Both the position numbers and the translations under genes were made by a program. Positions 24,961 through 35,415 of a stretch of DNA of 64,000 bases are shown one piece after another. The stretch lies in the NCBI GenBank assembly GCA_938035125.1, contig CALHNS010000001.1, forward strand, positions 1 through 64,000. Reading direction: 5' to 3'. How positions within the stretch are numbered: position 1 is the stretch's first letter; the number at the start of each line of letters is the position of its first letter. Origin of the DNA: an uncultured Granulosicoccaceae bacterium (GTDB lineage Bacteria; Pseudomonadota; Gammaproteobacteria; Granulosicoccales; Granulosicoccaceae). Below the pieces are notes generated by a model. It had not been told where the DNA came from, did not search any database, and worked only from the letters and a program-made list of their open reading frames with translations.

Positions 24961-25817
24961 GGATGCGTGCGCCGTTCACCAACAGGACGTCGAACGATGC
25001 GTTCACCGGCCGCTTTTATGCGCCCGTACAGACACATGCGCGTAAAGATCGCTGGGGGCCGAGGAGGCGAAGGTTGTAATTTTGTGGTGATGGCCAAGAG
25101 CTTCATGCACTTAGACAAAAAGCGCAGACGATCGCCCCAAGTGTAATCAGGGTCCATGATGTTGATGGGCATAGGGATAAAGAGGTTGATCTCAATGATT
25201 TTGAAATCACCTGCCAAGAGCTTTTCAATGCTATCGGCTCGAGCACTAACACGGGTAATTCGAAACGTACCGATTTCTTGAATGAAGCTTGAAAGCGTTC
25301 TTAATTGTTCTTCGGTGAATTCATCGGTGACATCGCGATAAACAGTGAGATTGTTATGAATGCTGTTTATTGGGTAACGGTGCGAGCTATTGATGGATTC
25401 AGTTACCGTAACCAAATCATGGTTTTCGCCTTCAAGGCCACTACGAATGCCAAAGATTTCGAATTCACGTGCCCCGGTTGCCGCTTCTTGAATCATGAAA
25501 CGACGATTATCGCTGGCATGCTCTTTTCGCAGATCTTGCAATGCCTCTAGGCTATCGGCACGAACAATACCTGAGCCGTTCTGGCCCCACTCAGGTTTCA
25601 AGAACACCGGGAATTCTGATGGGATAATGCTATCGCTGTCCATCGATTGGGAGAGGCGCCATTTCTCAGGGATCAACTGATCTATCGACATTTTTGAAAA
25701 AATGCCTTTTTCCCTAGAGAAATATCGAGCGTTGGCCTGAAAATATCTCCAAGGAGCAGCGCCTACTCGAATGCAGTAGCTGATATAGAAGACGACAATG
25801 AGAGCTGTAATGTGCAT
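24957..25817 (-). CDS. ATP-grasp-like protein with hydrophobic N terminus (first of pair)
   Basis: A 286-residue protein starting with a hydrophobic stretch (ITALIVVFYISYCI, about residues 3-16) that may act as membrane anchor. The ATP-grasp core follows: lysine strand FPVFLKPEWGQNGSGIV, FMIQEAATGAREFEIFGIR, and the metal site FKIIEINLFIPMP (E-x-N). This recalls D-Ala-D-Ala ligase-like enzymes. The C-terminal 60 residues are basic and proline-rich (SPPRPPA, RIVRRPVGERR). It heads the four-gene run that continues with the second ATP-grasp gene, the transporter and amn. The reaction is unknown. No promoter was identified in the 190-base gap upstream. Confidence 0.68.
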   Translation of the reverse strand: MHITALIVVFYISYCIRVGAAPWRYFQANARYFSREKGIFSKMSIDQLIPEKWRLSQSMDSDSIIPSEFPVFLKPEWGQNGSGIVRADSLEALQDLRKEHASDNRRFMIQEAATGAREFEIFGIRSGLEGENHDLVTVTESINSSHRYPINSIHNNLTVYRDVTDEFTEEQLRTLSSFIQEIGTFRITRVSARADSIEKLLAGDFKIIEINLFIPMPINIMDPDYTWGDRLRFLSKCMKLLAITTKLQPSPPRPPAIFTRMCLYGRIKAAGERIVRRPVGERRTHP

Positions 25818-26006
25818 CGCTTTTCTGGTGTCTGGGCCTGGGCGCTGAATTTTGCGCGAAGGGCGTGAATCTTATCTAATAATACCGGAGCGCAACGCTT
25901 CGGGTAAGTTTGTTACCTTGCTGTGTGGCAATTTTGCAACACCCGTTTCATTTCTAGTTGATACGAGTGACATTTGCACAAAAAGGTTCCCCTAACGTCT
26001 TGGCTT

Positions 26007-26552
26007 TTAAGGCGTTTGTATCTGCAGTTGGCTGCCTTGCTGAACTAGTGTGAAATGGCGCAAAAAACTCATGCCGAGTAAGGCTTCGTTGCCTTGCATG
26101 CCAGGGCTAATGTGGGCGGGCACATCAGACAGAGAAAGGGGGCCAATACTTAGGGTATCTATCTGAGTGTCATAAATTGTGGCGATGCCGTTAGCCGTTT
26201 GCGCTAAACCGGCTGTTCCGCGCCTCAAGCCCAGCTTATCGGCCACAGTCACCGGAATACTGACTTCGGTTGCGCCGGTATCCACCAAAAAATCCACCAC
26301 TTGGCCATTCACAAAGCCCTGCACGCGATAATGACCACGGCGCGAGCTTTCAATGGCAATAGCCGGTCCTTCGCCTGAAACTTGAGGAATCCAGCGCGGT
26401 GGATCAGCCTGAGCGCTGATTTCTAGGTATTTTTTTGCAGCCAACGCCATAAAGCCCAGCAACAAAATCCAGAACCCGATCGCCATCCACATCCCAAAGT
26501 TAGAACCAGCGGGCTTCTGTGAGCTGGATACTGGGTCCGATTCATTATTCAT
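26007..26552 (-). CDS. retropepsin-like aspartic protease (clan AA), membrane anchored
   Basis: A 181-residue protein with one N-terminal membrane segment (MWMAIGFWILLLGFMALAAKKYL) and a retropepsin-like domain. The catalytic motif is VDFLVDTGATEVSIPV (D-T-G), followed by IDTLSIGPLSLSDVPAHI and ALLGMSFLRHF. The pattern and size match the clan AA aspartic protease family (TIGR02281). The enzyme probably acts as a dimer on the periplasmic side; its target is unknown. It lies 190 bases from the ATP-grasp cluster, and belonging to that operon is doubtful. Confidence 0.85.
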   Translation of the reverse strand: MNNESDPVSSSQKPAGSNFGMWMAIGFWILLLGFMALAAKKYLEISAQADPPRWIPQVSGEGPAIAIESSRRGHYRVQGFVNGQVVDFLVDTGATEVSIPVTVADKLGLRRGTAGLAQTANGIATIYDTQIDTLSIGPLSLSDVPAHISPGMQGNEALLGMSFLRHFTLVQQGSQLQIQTP

Positions 26553-26588
26553 ATTCTTGGCATGTGCCTTGTTTTGTTCAATATTCGT

Positions 26589-26681
26589 TACAATTAGCGG
26601 TTATCGGTCAGCCGAACTATTATTCGTGTTGATCTAATCAAACTCAGGCCGCCTGGTGATTCCGATCACCGGGCGTTTTTT
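26589..26681 (+). promoter_or_regulatory. fusA2 leader with an internal terminator hairpin
   Basis: A TACAAT -10 box at 26589-26594 (with no good -35 box) is followed by TTGAT/ATCAA (26629-26633 and 26637-26641) and a terminator-like hairpin: CGCCTGGTGAT (26650-26660) paired with ATCACCGGGCG (26665-26675) around TCCG, then six T residues to 26681. The neighbouring upstream gene is on the other strand, so the hairpin can only affect a plus-strand transcript reaching fusA2, or end a short RNA. Attenuation of the EF-G2 gene is the interpretation, unproven. Confidence 0.45.
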
Positions 26682-26702
26682 CTTTAATTCGTGGCTACCA
26701 AC

Positions 26703-28784
26703 ATGACCGACCTCTCCAAGTACCGCAATATCGGTATCTTCGCCCACGTGGACGCGGGCAAGACCACCACCACCGAACGAATCCTTAAGCTTACCGGTAA
26801 GATCCATAAAACCGGTGAAGTTCATGATGGCGAAGCCACCACTGACTTCATGGAACAGGAGCAGGAGCGTGGCATCACGATCCAGTCTGCTGCCACCAGT
26901 TGCGAATGGGATGATCACCGCTTAAACATTATCGACACCCCGGGGCACGTAGATTTCACCATTGAAGTGTATCGCTCCTTGAAAGTGCTTGATGGTGGTG
27001 TGGGCGTTTTCTGTGGCTCAGGTGGGGTAGAGCCTCAATCTGAAACCAACTGGCGTTACGCGAACGATTCTGAAGTATCGCGCATCATCTTCGTTAATAA
27101 GCTCGATCGAATCGGTGCGGATTTTTTCCGTGTGGTTGATCAAATCAAGAGTGTTTTGGGTGCAAAACCGCTTGTCATGACGGTGCCTATTGGCCGTGAA
27201 GACGATTTCAAAGGCGTGGTCGATCTCCTTACTGAGAAAGCGTACATCTGGGATGATTCAGGTAAGGCCGAAAACTTCACTATCGAAGACATCCCTGCTG
27301 ATTTAGTGGATGAATGTGCGCAGTGGCGCGAAGAAATGGTGGAAACCGCATTAGAGCAAGACGATGTGGCCATGGAAGCCTATCTTGAAGGCGAAGCGCC
27401 CGATATCGATACGATTAAAGCCTGTATCCGCAAAGGCACTATCGCATTGGATTTCTTCCCAACCTACTGTGGTTCTGCGTTTAAGAACAAAGGCGTTCAG
27501 TTAGTTATGGATGCGGTTGTCTCCTATTTGCCCGATCCAACCGAAGTAAAAGCACAGCCTGAAATGGACTTAGAAGGTAACGAGTCTGGCAACGTGGCTA
27601 AGGTCGATCCTGCATTACCTTTGCGCGCATTAGCGTTCAAAATTATGGACGATCGCTACGGCGCTCTAACGTTCATTCGCATCTATTCGGGTGTAATGAA
27701 TAAAGGCGATACGGTTCTGAACACCTACACCGGTAAAACAGAGCGTATTGGCCGGATTGTGGAAATGCACGCTGATGATCGAATCGAGTTGGACAGTGCT
27801 CAAGCGGGTGACATCGTTGCTGTGTTGGGTATGAAGAACGTTCAAACTGGACACACGTTGGCTGATCCTAAGCAGCCTGCAACGCTAGAACCCATGGTAT
27901 TCCCTGATCCTGTTATCTCGATCGCCATCTCGCCAAAAGACAAGGCCGGTACCGAGAAGTTAGGTGTTGCGCTGGGTAAGATGATCGCAGAAGATCCCTC
28001 GTTCCGAGTGGAAACTGACGAAGAAAGTAACGAAACCATTTTGATGGGTATGGGTGAATTACACCTAGACATCAAGATCGATATCTTAAAGCGTACTCAC
28101 GGCGTTGAAGTAGAAGTAGGTAAGCCGCAGGTGGCTTATCGTGAAACCATCACGCAGCAAATCGAGGACACTTACACCCACAAGAAACAATCGGGTGGTT
28201 CGGGTCAATTCGGTCGCATCGATTACACCATCGAGCCGCTGGATCCAGGTTCTGGTTTCGAATTCGAATCAAAGGTCACGGGTGGTAATGTGCCACGTGA
28301 ATATTGGCCTGCGGTTGAGAAAGGCTTTAAGTTCAGCATGGATGAAGGTGTTTTAGCTGGATACCCATTGCTTGACTTCAAAGTCACACTGCTTGACGGT
28401 GCTTTTCACGCGGTGGATTCCTCAGCGTTGGCTTTCGAAATCGCGGCTAAAGCCGGTTATCGTCAGTCCATTCCAAAAGCTGGCCCACAGCTCATCGAAC
28501 CCATCATGAAAGTGGATGTGTTCACGCCTGACGATCACGTGGGTGATGTTATCGGTGACTTAAACCGTCGTCGTGGCATGATCAAAACTCAGGAAGCTGG
28601 TGCTACCGGTGTTCGCATCAAGGCTGATGTACCCTTGTCAGAAATGTTTGGCTACATTGGTGACTTGCGCACCATGACATCGGGCCGTGGCCAGTTCTCC
28701 ATGGAGTTCTCTCACTACATGCCTTGCCCGAAAAATGTGGCTGACATCGTTATCAAAGAAGCGCAGGATCGCAAAGCGGGTTAA
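26703..28784 (+). CDS. fusA2: elongation factor G paralogue (EF-G2 type)
   Basis: Translational GTPase of the EF-G family. The 693-residue product from ATG 26703 has G1 [15 protein letters not shown], switch [12 protein letters not shown]4 NKLD and the full C-terminal domain set, with the C-terminal [14 protein letters not shown] segment. Its N-terminal sequence [21 protein letters not shown] and the block [21 protein letters not shown] match the second EF-G copy seen in Vibrio and Shewanella rather than the str-operon copy. There is a GTG in frame at 26691, but ATG gives the family start. No ribosomal operon is nearby. Its specific role (translocation helper, recycling or stress) is unknown. 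Confidence 0.9.
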   Translation: MTDLSKYRNIGIFAHVDAGKTTTTERILKLTGKIHKTGEVHDGEATTDFMEQEQERGITIQSAATSCEWDDHRLNIIDTPGHVDFTIEVYRSLKVLDGGVGVFCGSGGVEPQSETNWRYANDSEVSRIIFVNKLDRIGADFFRVVDQIKSVLGAKPLVMTVPIGREDDFKGVVDLLTEKAYIWDDSGKAENFTIEDIPADLVDECAQWREEMVETALEQDDVAMEAYLEGEAPDIDTIKACIRKGTIALDFFPTYCGSAFKNKGVQLVMDAVVSYLPDPTEVKAQPEMDLEGNESGNVAKVDPALPLRALAFKIMDDRYGALTFIRIYSGVMNKGDTVLNTYTGKTERIGRIVEMHADDRIELDSAQAGDIVAVLGMKNVQTGHTLADPKQPATLEPMVFPDPVISIAISPKDKAGTEKLGVALGKMIAEDPSFRVETDEESNETILMGMGELHLDIKIDILKRTHGVEVEVGKPQVAYRETITQQIEDTYTHKKQSGGSGQFGRIDYTIEPLDPGSGFEFESKVTGGNVPREYWPAVEKGFKFSMDEGVLAGYPLLDFKVTLLDGAFHAVDSSALAFEIAAKAGYRQSIPKAGPQLIEPIMKVDVFTPDDHVGDVIGDLNRRRGMIKTQEAGATGVRIKADVPLSEMFGYIGDLRTMTSGRGQFSMEFSHYMPCPKNVADIVIKEAQDRKAG

Positions 28785-28850
28785 ATTTATCCGCCCATCC
28801 TCGTGATATGACAGTGAAATGACAGTGATTTCACTGGGTCACACAGTCGA

Positions 28851-28878
28851 AAACGGCCAGCTTTTGCTGGCCGTTTTT
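28851..28878 (+). terminator. intrinsic terminator after fusA2
   Basis: AAACGGCCAGC (28851-28861) pairs perfectly with GCTGGCCGTTT (28866-28876) around TTTT, and the T run continues to 28878. It separates fusA2 from the CobS/CobT pair. Confidence 0.9.
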
Positions 28879-29017
28879 GTGTGCGGGTATAGAACTTTTA
28901 TCGGTTGCCCATGAAATTAGGCAATCAGTGTGATTCTCGGTGTCCAGAATTCATCCTGAGCGGTAAACTGGACGTACAAAATTAATAACAACTAGTTCTA
29001 ATACGTGAGTCATCCCC

Positions 29018-30001
29018 ATGTTGCAGCCTTCTGAGCAAGTACCCAATGCAAACGAATTAATGCCCGACACCACCGTGTCAGTGGCTGATGTGTTCGGTCT
29101 TGATGTTGATATTCAGGTGCCCGCGTACTCACAGCCCAGTGATCGTGTTCCAGATGTCGACCCACACTATATTTTTGACAAACGCACCACACTTGCGATC
29201 CTTGCAGGCTTCTCCCACGATTGGCGCGTTTTGGTTACAGGCTTTCACGGCACAGGTAAGTCCACTCATATTGAACAAGTGGCCGCTCGATTAAACTGGC
29301 CGTGTGTGCGCATCAATTTAGATTCTCACGTTAGTCGTATCGATTTAATCGGTAAAGATGCGATCGTGTTGGAAGACGGTAAGCAAGTCACCACGTTTGT
29401 GGACGGTATTCTGCCTTGGTGCTATCAGCGAAATGTAGCGCTCGTGTTTGACGAATACGATGCAGGGCGCCCCGATGTCATGTTTGTTATTCAACGTGTA
29501 TTGGAGGCTTCTGGCCAATTAACGTTATTAGATCAAAGTCGTGTGCTTAAGCCCCATCCGGCGTTTCGATTTTTTGCCACGGCAAATACCGTTGGGTTAG
29601 GGGATACCACGGGGTTGTATCACGGCACACAGCAAATCAACCAAGCGCAAATGGATCGTTGGTCCATCACCACAATATTAAATTATTTACCTGCAGAAAC
29701 TGAGGTGGATGTGGTGTTAGGTAAAGCGCCGCACCTACAAAACACGGAAGGGCGTGAGCTAGTAACGCGCATGGTAACGCTTGCTAATTTAACCCGTTCA
29801 GCCTTTCAAAATGGTGACTTATCAACTGTGATGAGCCCTCGAACCGTTATTACGTGGACGCAAAATTTGGTGTTCTTCAAAGACCCTGCGTTATCGTTCG
29901 AGCTGGTTTTCATGAATAAGTGTGATCCGTCAGAGCGCTCCATTCTGAACGAGCTTTATCAGCGGGTTTTTGCAGTAGATTTAGCTGAAGAATCCAGTTA
30001 G
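29018..30001 (+). CDS. cobS: CobS-like AAA+ ATPase (pair 1)
   Basis: A 327-residue AAA+ ATPase close to CobS, the motor subunit of the aerobic cobaltochelatase. Visible motifs are the N-terminal TVSVADVFGLDVDIQVPA, Walker [22 protein letters not shown] (about residues 76-96), Walker [19 protein letters not shown], and the sensor region ATANTVGLGDTTGLYHGTQQINQAQMDRW. This matches CobS strongly, but no cobN or other cobalamin gene is in the window. It sits 12 bases before CobT pair 1. A role as a MoxR-type chaperone complex outside vitamin B12 synthesis is possible. A second copy lies at 49283-50260. Confidence 0.9.
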   Translation: MLQPSEQVPNANELMPDTTVSVADVFGLDVDIQVPAYSQPSDRVPDVDPHYIFDKRTTLAILAGFSHDWRVLVTGFHGTGKSTHIEQVAARLNWPCVRINLDSHVSRIDLIGKDAIVLEDGKQVTTFVDGILPWCYQRNVALVFDEYDAGRPDVMFVIQRVLEASGQLTLLDQSRVLKPHPAFRFFATANTVGLGDTTGLYHGTQQINQAQMDRWSITTILNYLPAETEVDVVLGKAPHLQNTEGRELVTRMVTLANLTRSAFQNGDLSTVMSPRTVITWTQNLVFFKDPALSFELVFMNKCDPSERSILNELYQRVFAVDLAEESS

Positions 30002-30013
30002 GGCCAGTACCCT

Positions 30014-31870
30014 ATGGCACAGGCTAAAAAAACTGATACGAAGAAAACGGCTGATTTTCGGCAATCTACCGGAGCCTGTGCACGTGCTATTTCTCGCGAT
30101 GCATCAGTAAACTTACAGTTCGATAGCGATGCCAGCGATGTGGATGTGCAATCGCAGGCGTTACCCGACATTCCGCCAAACGCAACGGTTGAAGAGAAGG
30201 TACGCATTCGTGGCCGCAGCGATGCCATAGCCTTGCATAAGCAGCATCACGATCCCGCCTTACATTCTCAATACCAATACACCAACAATACCTCAGCGCA
30301 ATGCTTTGCCATGGCCGAACAAGCGCGTGTTGAAATGTTGGGGGCAAAAGAATTTCATGGTATTGCGTCGAACTTAAGTGCTGTTTTAAATCAGCGCTAT
30401 CGTTTGTTAAACGATGCGATGAAAAGCTCAAAAGCGGCGGCTAATATTGCGAATGAAAAGTTAGGTGTTGAACACGCCATAGCGCTGTACTTGCGTGAAC
30501 AATTGGGCGGAAACTTGCCGCCAGCTTGTAATGAGGCCATCAGCGAATGGCGAGATTGGTTAGACAAAGAAGTGGCCCCGTCGATTGCCGAAGGTCAGTT
30601 CCCGTTGTCTGATCAAAAAGCCTTTGCACAATCTTTTAAATCCTTGCTGCAACAGCTGGACATCGAATCTGAAACCGGTGATACCCCCGACACCAATGAA
30701 AACGCCGACGCTGATCAAGATGATAGTGAAAGCGCAGAGGACGATGACAATCAAGGTGGTGGGGATCAAGACAGTGAAGCCCCCATGCAAGATGATGGTG
30801 GGTCAGAAAGTGCTGAAGATGATTCACTGAGCGACAGCGGCAGCGATGCCCTAGAACCGGATGGAGATGTTGAAGATGAAACCGGTTTGTCACCGGGAGG
30901 GCAATGGCGCCCTGGAGGGCTTGATCAACAACGTCAGCGCAACGAATACCATGTGTTCACCACGGAATTTGATGAGGTTATACGGCCTAAAGACATATGT
31001 GACGATGAAGAGCTTACTAGGCTTAGAAAAACGTTAGATCAACATTTAGGGGATTTACAAAAATCAGTTGGACGGTTTGCTAATCGTTTACAACGGGTTC
31101 TGTTAGCACAACAAAACCGCAGTTGGGAATTTGACTTAGATGAAGGTCAGTTAGATTGCGCACGCTTAACACGGTTACTAACCGACCCACTCATGCCGCT
31201 TACGTTTAAACAAGAAAAGGATGTTGAATTTCGCGATACGGTGGTGACATTGCTACTGGATAATTCAGGTTCCATGCACGGTCGCTCAATTCGTGTTGCA
31301 GCTGTGTGCGCCGATGTCTTGTCTTCCACCTTAGAACGTTGCGGCGTGAAGGTGGAAGTGCTGGGCTTCACCACAAAAGCCTGGAAGGGCGGGAAGTCTA
31401 GAGAGTCTTGGGTTGAAAAAGGTTATCCGGCCAATCCGGGCCGATTAAACGACTTACGCCACATTATTTATAAAAGCGCCGATACACCTTATCGACAAGC
31501 CCGCACTAATTTGGGGTTAATGATGCGAAAAGGCTTATTAAAAGAGAACATAGACGGCGAAGCACTGCAATGGGCACGAACGCGATTAGCCGCACGGCCT
31601 GAAAGTCGAAAAATTTTGATGATGATCTCTGACGGTGCGCCAATAGACGACAGCACCTTATCAACAAACCCAGGGCGGTTTTTAGAAAAGCACCTGCGGC
31701 ACATTATTTTCGAAACAGAAACCAATGAAGACATTGAACTCGTTGCTATTGGCATTGGGCACGATGTTACTCAATACTATAAAGATTCTGCCACGATTCA
31801 CGATGTGGCCCAACTCGCCGATGCCATGACATCCCGGTTGGTTGAGCTGTTTACCCCTAAGCGTCGTTAA
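30014..31870 (+). CDS. cobT: CobT-like VWA-domain partner (pair 1)
   Basis: A 618-residue partner of CobS. Its N-terminal third is alpha-helical, residues about 216-290 form a very acidic linker (runs of Asp, Glu, Ser and Gly), and the C-terminal part is a von Willebrand A domain with the MIDAS motif [12 protein letters not shown] (about residue 415). Conserved CobT blocks are [21 protein letters not shown]-like [40 protein letters not shown] and [10 protein letters not shown]. With CobS it would form the ATPase/metal-ion ring that couples to a chelatase or other client. The gene starts 12 bases after cobS. The family assignment is secure; the client is unknown. Confidence 0.9.
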   Translation: MAQAKKTDTKKTADFRQSTGACARAISRDASVNLQFDSDASDVDVQSQALPDIPPNATVEEKVRIRGRSDAIALHKQHHDPALHSQYQYTNNTSAQCFAMAEQARVEMLGAKEFHGIASNLSAVLNQRYRLLNDAMKSSKAAANIANEKLGVEHAIALYLREQLGGNLPPACNEAISEWRDWLDKEVAPSIAEGQFPLSDQKAFAQSFKSLLQQLDIESETGDTPDTNENADADQDDSESAEDDDNQGGGDQDSEAPMQDDGGSESAEDDSLSDSGSDALEPDGDVEDETGLSPGGQWRPGGLDQQRQRNEYHVFTTEFDEVIRPKDICDDEELTRLRKTLDQHLGDLQKSVGRFANRLQRVLLAQQNRSWEFDLDEGQLDCARLTRLLTDPLMPLTFKQEKDVEFRDTVVTLLLDNSGSMHGRSIRVAAVCADVLSSTLERCGVKVEVLGFTTKAWKGGKSRESWVEKGYPANPGRLNDLRHIIYKSADTPYRQARTNLGLMMRKGLLKENIDGEALQWARTRLAARPESRKILMMISDGAPIDDSTLSTNPGRFLEKHLRHIIFETETNEDIELVAIGIGHDVTQYYKDSATIHDVAQLADAMTSRLVELFTPKRR

Positions 31871-31902
31871 GCGGTCACAGTTTCAGTGGCAGTTGCAATT
31901 TC

Positions 31903-32472
31903 TTACAGCCTCAGTGCTTTGAGCCACGTTGCGTGTTTTTCCGACAAAGATAAACTGGCCATAGCAGGGCTGGTGGAAGGCAGCGTGAAGAATTCTATCG
32001 AGCGATCCGCCATGGTTTCATTAAATTCTTTTCTCACATGACGGTTAAAAAGGGCGTCCGCTGTCTTGCCGTTAAAGCAAATTCGAACCACTGAGGGGTG
32101 TTGGGCTAGCCATTCATTTATAGGGTTCGCAATTGCCGATTGTTGTTGAATGTCGCTGTCTAGGCTGCCGGGGCGATGGCACTGGGCCAGCACATCCCAT
32201 AAGGCGTACCCGTGCTCGCAAGCCAGTTGAATTCTGTCTGGGTAAGGCAGCTTCTGAACCGTGCGCGAGTCCGGTTCACTTTGTTGAATAACACTGATTA
32301 ATATGGGCCAAAATGCGTTGCGTGGATGCGCGTAATACTGAGCGCTTTTCAAAGAGACCTGCCCCGGCATAGTGCCTAAAATCAACACGTAAGGGTTCTT
32401 TCCACTGACTGGGGCAAAAGAATTTGCAACGTCCTGGCTCAATGGATCCTCTTTATTAATAATATTCACCAC
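31903..32472 (-). CDS. UDG-superfamily mismatch/deoxyinosine DNA glycosylase
   Basis: A 189-residue base-excision enzyme of the uracil-DNA glycosylase superfamily. The motif-1 region is LILGTMPGQVSLKSAQYYAHPRNAFWPIL (the NAFW hallmark), and the motif-2 region is LPSTSPA. This matches the G/U mismatch-type and family 6 deoxyinosine glycosylases, removing deaminated bases from DNA. It converges with cobT1 and is divergent from mmsA by 64 bases, so a shared control is not evident. Which deaminated base is preferred cannot be told. Confidence 0.8.
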   Translation of the reverse strand: MVNIINKEDPLSQDVANSFAPVSGKNPYVLILGTMPGQVSLKSAQYYAHPRNAFWPILISVIQQSEPDSRTVQKLPYPDRIQLACEHGYALWDVLAQCHRPGSLDSDIQQQSAIANPINEWLAQHPSVVRICFNGKTADALFNRHVRKEFNETMADRSIEFFTLPSTSPAMASLSLSEKHATWLKALRL

Positions 32473-32536
32473 CCGAATCCCTTACTATACGGCCACAGCT
32501 TTGATTACACCTTAAGAACTTAGGTAACTACAAACC

Positions 32537-34024
32537 ATGATTGAGAATTTAATTGGCGGCCAGCAAGTGGCCAGCACCAGCGGCAAAACCCAACCGGTTT
32601 ACAACCCTGCCACAGGCGAGGCCATCGATGAGCTGGGGCTATCCAGTGTGGAAGAGGTTAACCAAGCTGTGGCTGCTGCCAAAGCCGCATTTCCTGCATG
32701 GTCCAATACGCCGCCATTAAAGCGTGCAGCCATCATGTTTAAATTCAATCAGTTGATAGAGCAACGCGCAGACGATATCGCGCGAGCAATTTCTCGTGAA
32801 CACGGTAAAACTCACGATGATGCCCTAGGTGAAGTTCAGCGTGGCAAAGAGGTAGTGGAATTTGTTTGCGGTATCCCGCAAATGATGAAAGGCGAATTTT
32901 CTAGAAACGTAGGCCCTAGCATTGATTCTTTCAGCGACCGGCAAGCGCTAGGCGTGTGTGCAGGCATTACACCTTTTAACTTTCCCGCTATGGTGCCTTT
33001 ATGGATGTACCCCGTAGCCATCGCTTGCGGTAACACCTTTGTATTAAAGCCATCTGAACGCGACCCATCAGCGGCGAATTTAGTGGCTTCGTTACTATGG
33101 GAAGCAGGCTTGCCCGATGGCGTCATGAACGTGGTTCACGGTGATAAAACCGCCGTAGACACCTTACTAGATCACCCCGATGTTAAAGCGTTAAGTTTTG
33201 TTGGTTCAACACCCATTGCAGAATATGTTTACACCCGAGGAACGGCTGCGGGCAAGCGTGTGCAAGCTTTAGGTGGTGCTAAGAACCACATGATCGTTAT
33301 GCCTGATGCCGATATGGCGCAAGCTGTCGATGCGCTCATGGGTGCCGCTTACGGTTCTGCAGGCGAGCGTTGTATGGCCATATCGGTTGCCGTTCCTGTC
33401 GGAGAGGAAACTGCTAATAAGTTGGTTGAAGAATTACGCCCACGAGTAGAAGCGTTAAAAATTGGGCCTGCCGATGACAGCGACTCTGAGATGGGGCCAG
33501 TTATCACAGCCCAAGCGAAAGAGAAAATCGTTGGTCTGATAGACAGCGGTGTAAACGCGGGTGCAGAACTTGTGGTCGATGGGCGAAATATCAGCTTACA
33601 AGGCTATGAAAATGGCTACTTTGTTGGCGGTACTTTGTTTGACAAAGTCACCACCGATATGGACATTTATCAGCAAGAAATTTTCGGTCCCGTGTTATCT
33701 GTTGTGCGTGCGAACAACTACGGCGATGCGGTGAAAATGATTAACGATCATGAGTATGGGAATGGTACGGCTATTTTTACTCGTGATGGCGATGCGGCTC
33801 GTGCCTTTGCTAACGACATCGAAGTGGGTATGGTGGGTATTAATGTACCGTTGCCCGTACCGGTTGCTTACCACAGCTTCGGTGGTTGGAAACGATCATT
33901 ATTTGGTGATCATTCCATTTATGGCCCTGAAGGTGTGCATTTTTACACGCGCCTAAAAACCGTAACAGCTCGCTGGCCCACGGGCATTAAAGATGGGGCG
34001 GTTTTTTCATTTCCAACGTCGTAG
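32537..34024 (+). CDS. mmsA: CoA-acylating methylmalonate-semialdehyde dehydrogenase
   Basis: Oxidises methylmalonate or malonate semialdehyde to propionyl- or acetyl-CoA in valine, thymine, beta-alanine or inositol breakdown. The 495-residue protein has the aldehyde dehydrogenase layout with an N-terminal NAD domain (GVCAGITPFNFPAMVPLWMYPVAIACGNTFVLKPSE), FVGSTPIAEYVYTRG, and the catalytic cysteine in AGERCMAISVAV. The C-terminal SFGGWKRSLFGD segment is typical. No other valine or inositol gene is adjacent. It is followed 49 bases later by a drug-efflux transporter without a clear terminator in between. Confidence 0.93.
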   Translation: MIENLIGGQQVASTSGKTQPVYNPATGEAIDELGLSSVEEVNQAVAAAKAAFPAWSNTPPLKRAAIMFKFNQLIEQRADDIARAISREHGKTHDDALGEVQRGKEVVEFVCGIPQMMKGEFSRNVGPSIDSFSDRQALGVCAGITPFNFPAMVPLWMYPVAIACGNTFVLKPSERDPSAANLVASLLWEAGLPDGVMNVVHGDKTAVDTLLDHPDVKALSFVGSTPIAEYVYTRGTAAGKRVQALGGAKNHMIVMPDADMAQAVDALMGAAYGSAGERCMAISVAVPVGEETANKLVEELRPRVEALKIGPADDSDSEMGPVITAQAKEKIVGLIDSGVNAGAELVVDGRNISLQGYENGYFVGGTLFDKVTTDMDIYQQEIFGPVLSVVRANNYGDAVKMINDHEYGNGTAIFTRDGDAARAFANDIEVGMVGINVPLPVPVAYHSFGGWKRSLFGDHSIYGPEGVHFYTRLKTVTARWPTGIKDGAVFSFPTS

Positions 34025-34073
34025 TTCACTTTGTTCTTAATTTTATTTTTATAACAACTAGGGTCGGCTGATT

Positions 34074-35285
34074 ATGTCGTTAATGCCGACGGCTAGAAAA
34101 CCAAATCTTGCGTTAATCGTAAGCATACTGGTGCTGGCCTCCAGCACCAGTATCATGTCCACTGACATGTACGCCCCAAGTTTGCCAGACTTGGTTGGCG
34201 TGTTCGATACCACGCCAGCCATGATGAAGCTAACCATCAGCTTAAACATGTTGGCGTTTGGTATTGCCCAATTTTTTTATGGGCCATTGTCTGATAGATT
34301 TGGGCGAAAACCGATATTACTCGCATCCATATCAGCGGTTATTGTGCTGTGTTTTGCTTGCACCCAAGTTAGCACTGTAGAGCGATTGATTGCAGTGCGT
34401 ATATTGCTGGGGTTGGCAGCTGCTGCCGAAGCGGTGCTTGCGCTGGCAATCATAAAAGATCTGTATACCGAAAAAGAACAAATCAAAGTGCTGGCCTCGT
34501 TGAATACAGCGATTGCGGTGGCTCCAGCGATTGCTCCCATTCTTGGTGGGTATTTACATGTTCACTATGGTTGGGAGATGAACTTTTACGTGTTAACCGG
34601 CATGGGAATTTTTTCCTTACTGGTAACCGTTTTATATTTACCCGAATCGCATGCGCCAGAACCCGATGCTTTGCAAGTGAACCGCATCATTGGAGGCTAC
34701 TCGCGGTTGTTTGCGAATAGAGAATTTATGGTGCACGCCGCCATGTGCGGGTTGTCGCTGGGATTGATCTTCGTATTTGTCACCGGTGGGCCGTTTGTGC
34801 TCATTGAACTGTTGGGTGTGCCGATTGAGCACTATGGTTGGTATCAAGCCTTTTTTGTCGTAGCCTTTTTCTGTGGCAGTTTTTTTGCGGCAGGGTGGTC
34901 CGAACATTGGGATTCACAGCGGCTACTGAGTGGTGGTGGTGCGGTGGTGTTATTGGGCTCTGCTTTGCTGGTATCGATCATCGCGATGAATGCCATGGCC
35001 GCTGTGCTGATCTCAGCGTGCTACGCCATTATGGCGTTGGGTATGGCGGGTATATTCGCGGTTGCTCCCAGTCGAGCGCTGCGCTCTGTAACCACCCAAA
35101 CCGGCTCTGCCTCAGCCATGTTAGCTGGCACAGAACAGGTCACTGGAGGGCTTGCAGCCGTTGCGGTGAGTGTGCTTCACGATGGCAGTGAATGGCCTAT
35201 GGCATGGATCACGTTAGTGCTCGCATTGCTGCTAATCCCGCTACTGCGGGAATCCAGTCGTTTGAATGGGTTGAGTAAAAATTAA
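34074..35285 (+). CDS. Bcr/CflA-type multidrug efflux MFS transporter
   Basis: A 403-residue membrane protein with about twelve hydrophobic segments. The marker after the first segment, STDMYAPSLPDLVGVFDTTPAMMKLTISLN, and the loop GPLSDRFGRKPILLASI (MFS signature between TM2 and TM3) place it in the Bcr/CflA drug:proton antiport family. The probable role is export of antibiotics or similar small molecules. Spacing of 49 bases after mmsA suggests possible co-transcription but no functional tie. Confidence 0.88.
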   Translation: MSLMPTARKPNLALIVSILVLASSTSIMSTDMYAPSLPDLVGVFDTTPAMMKLTISLNMLAFGIAQFFYGPLSDRFGRKPILLASISAVIVLCFACTQVSTVERLIAVRILLGLAAAAEAVLALAIIKDLYTEKEQIKVLASLNTAIAVAPAIAPILGGYLHVHYGWEMNFYVLTGMGIFSLLVTVLYLPESHAPEPDALQVNRIIGGYSRLFANREFMVHAAMCGLSLGLIFVFVTGGPFVLIELLGVPIEHYGWYQAFFVVAFFCGSFFAAGWSEHWDSQRLLSGGGAVVLLGSALLVSIIAMNAMAAVLISACYAIMALGMAGIFAVAPSRALRSVTTQTGSASAMLAGTEQVTGGLAAVAVSVLHDGSEWPMAWITLVLALLLIPLLRESSRLNGLSKN

Positions 35286-35415
35286 ACCTTTATTTTCCTG
35301 CGGTTCATAGGAACAGATTCAACCCGAAAATTCGATTACAGAACGCGGGTTGGTGTTGCAGATCTTTGAAGGCCGTGGCACTGTGTAGCCAAATAATTGT
35401 CACTATCTGCGCCAT

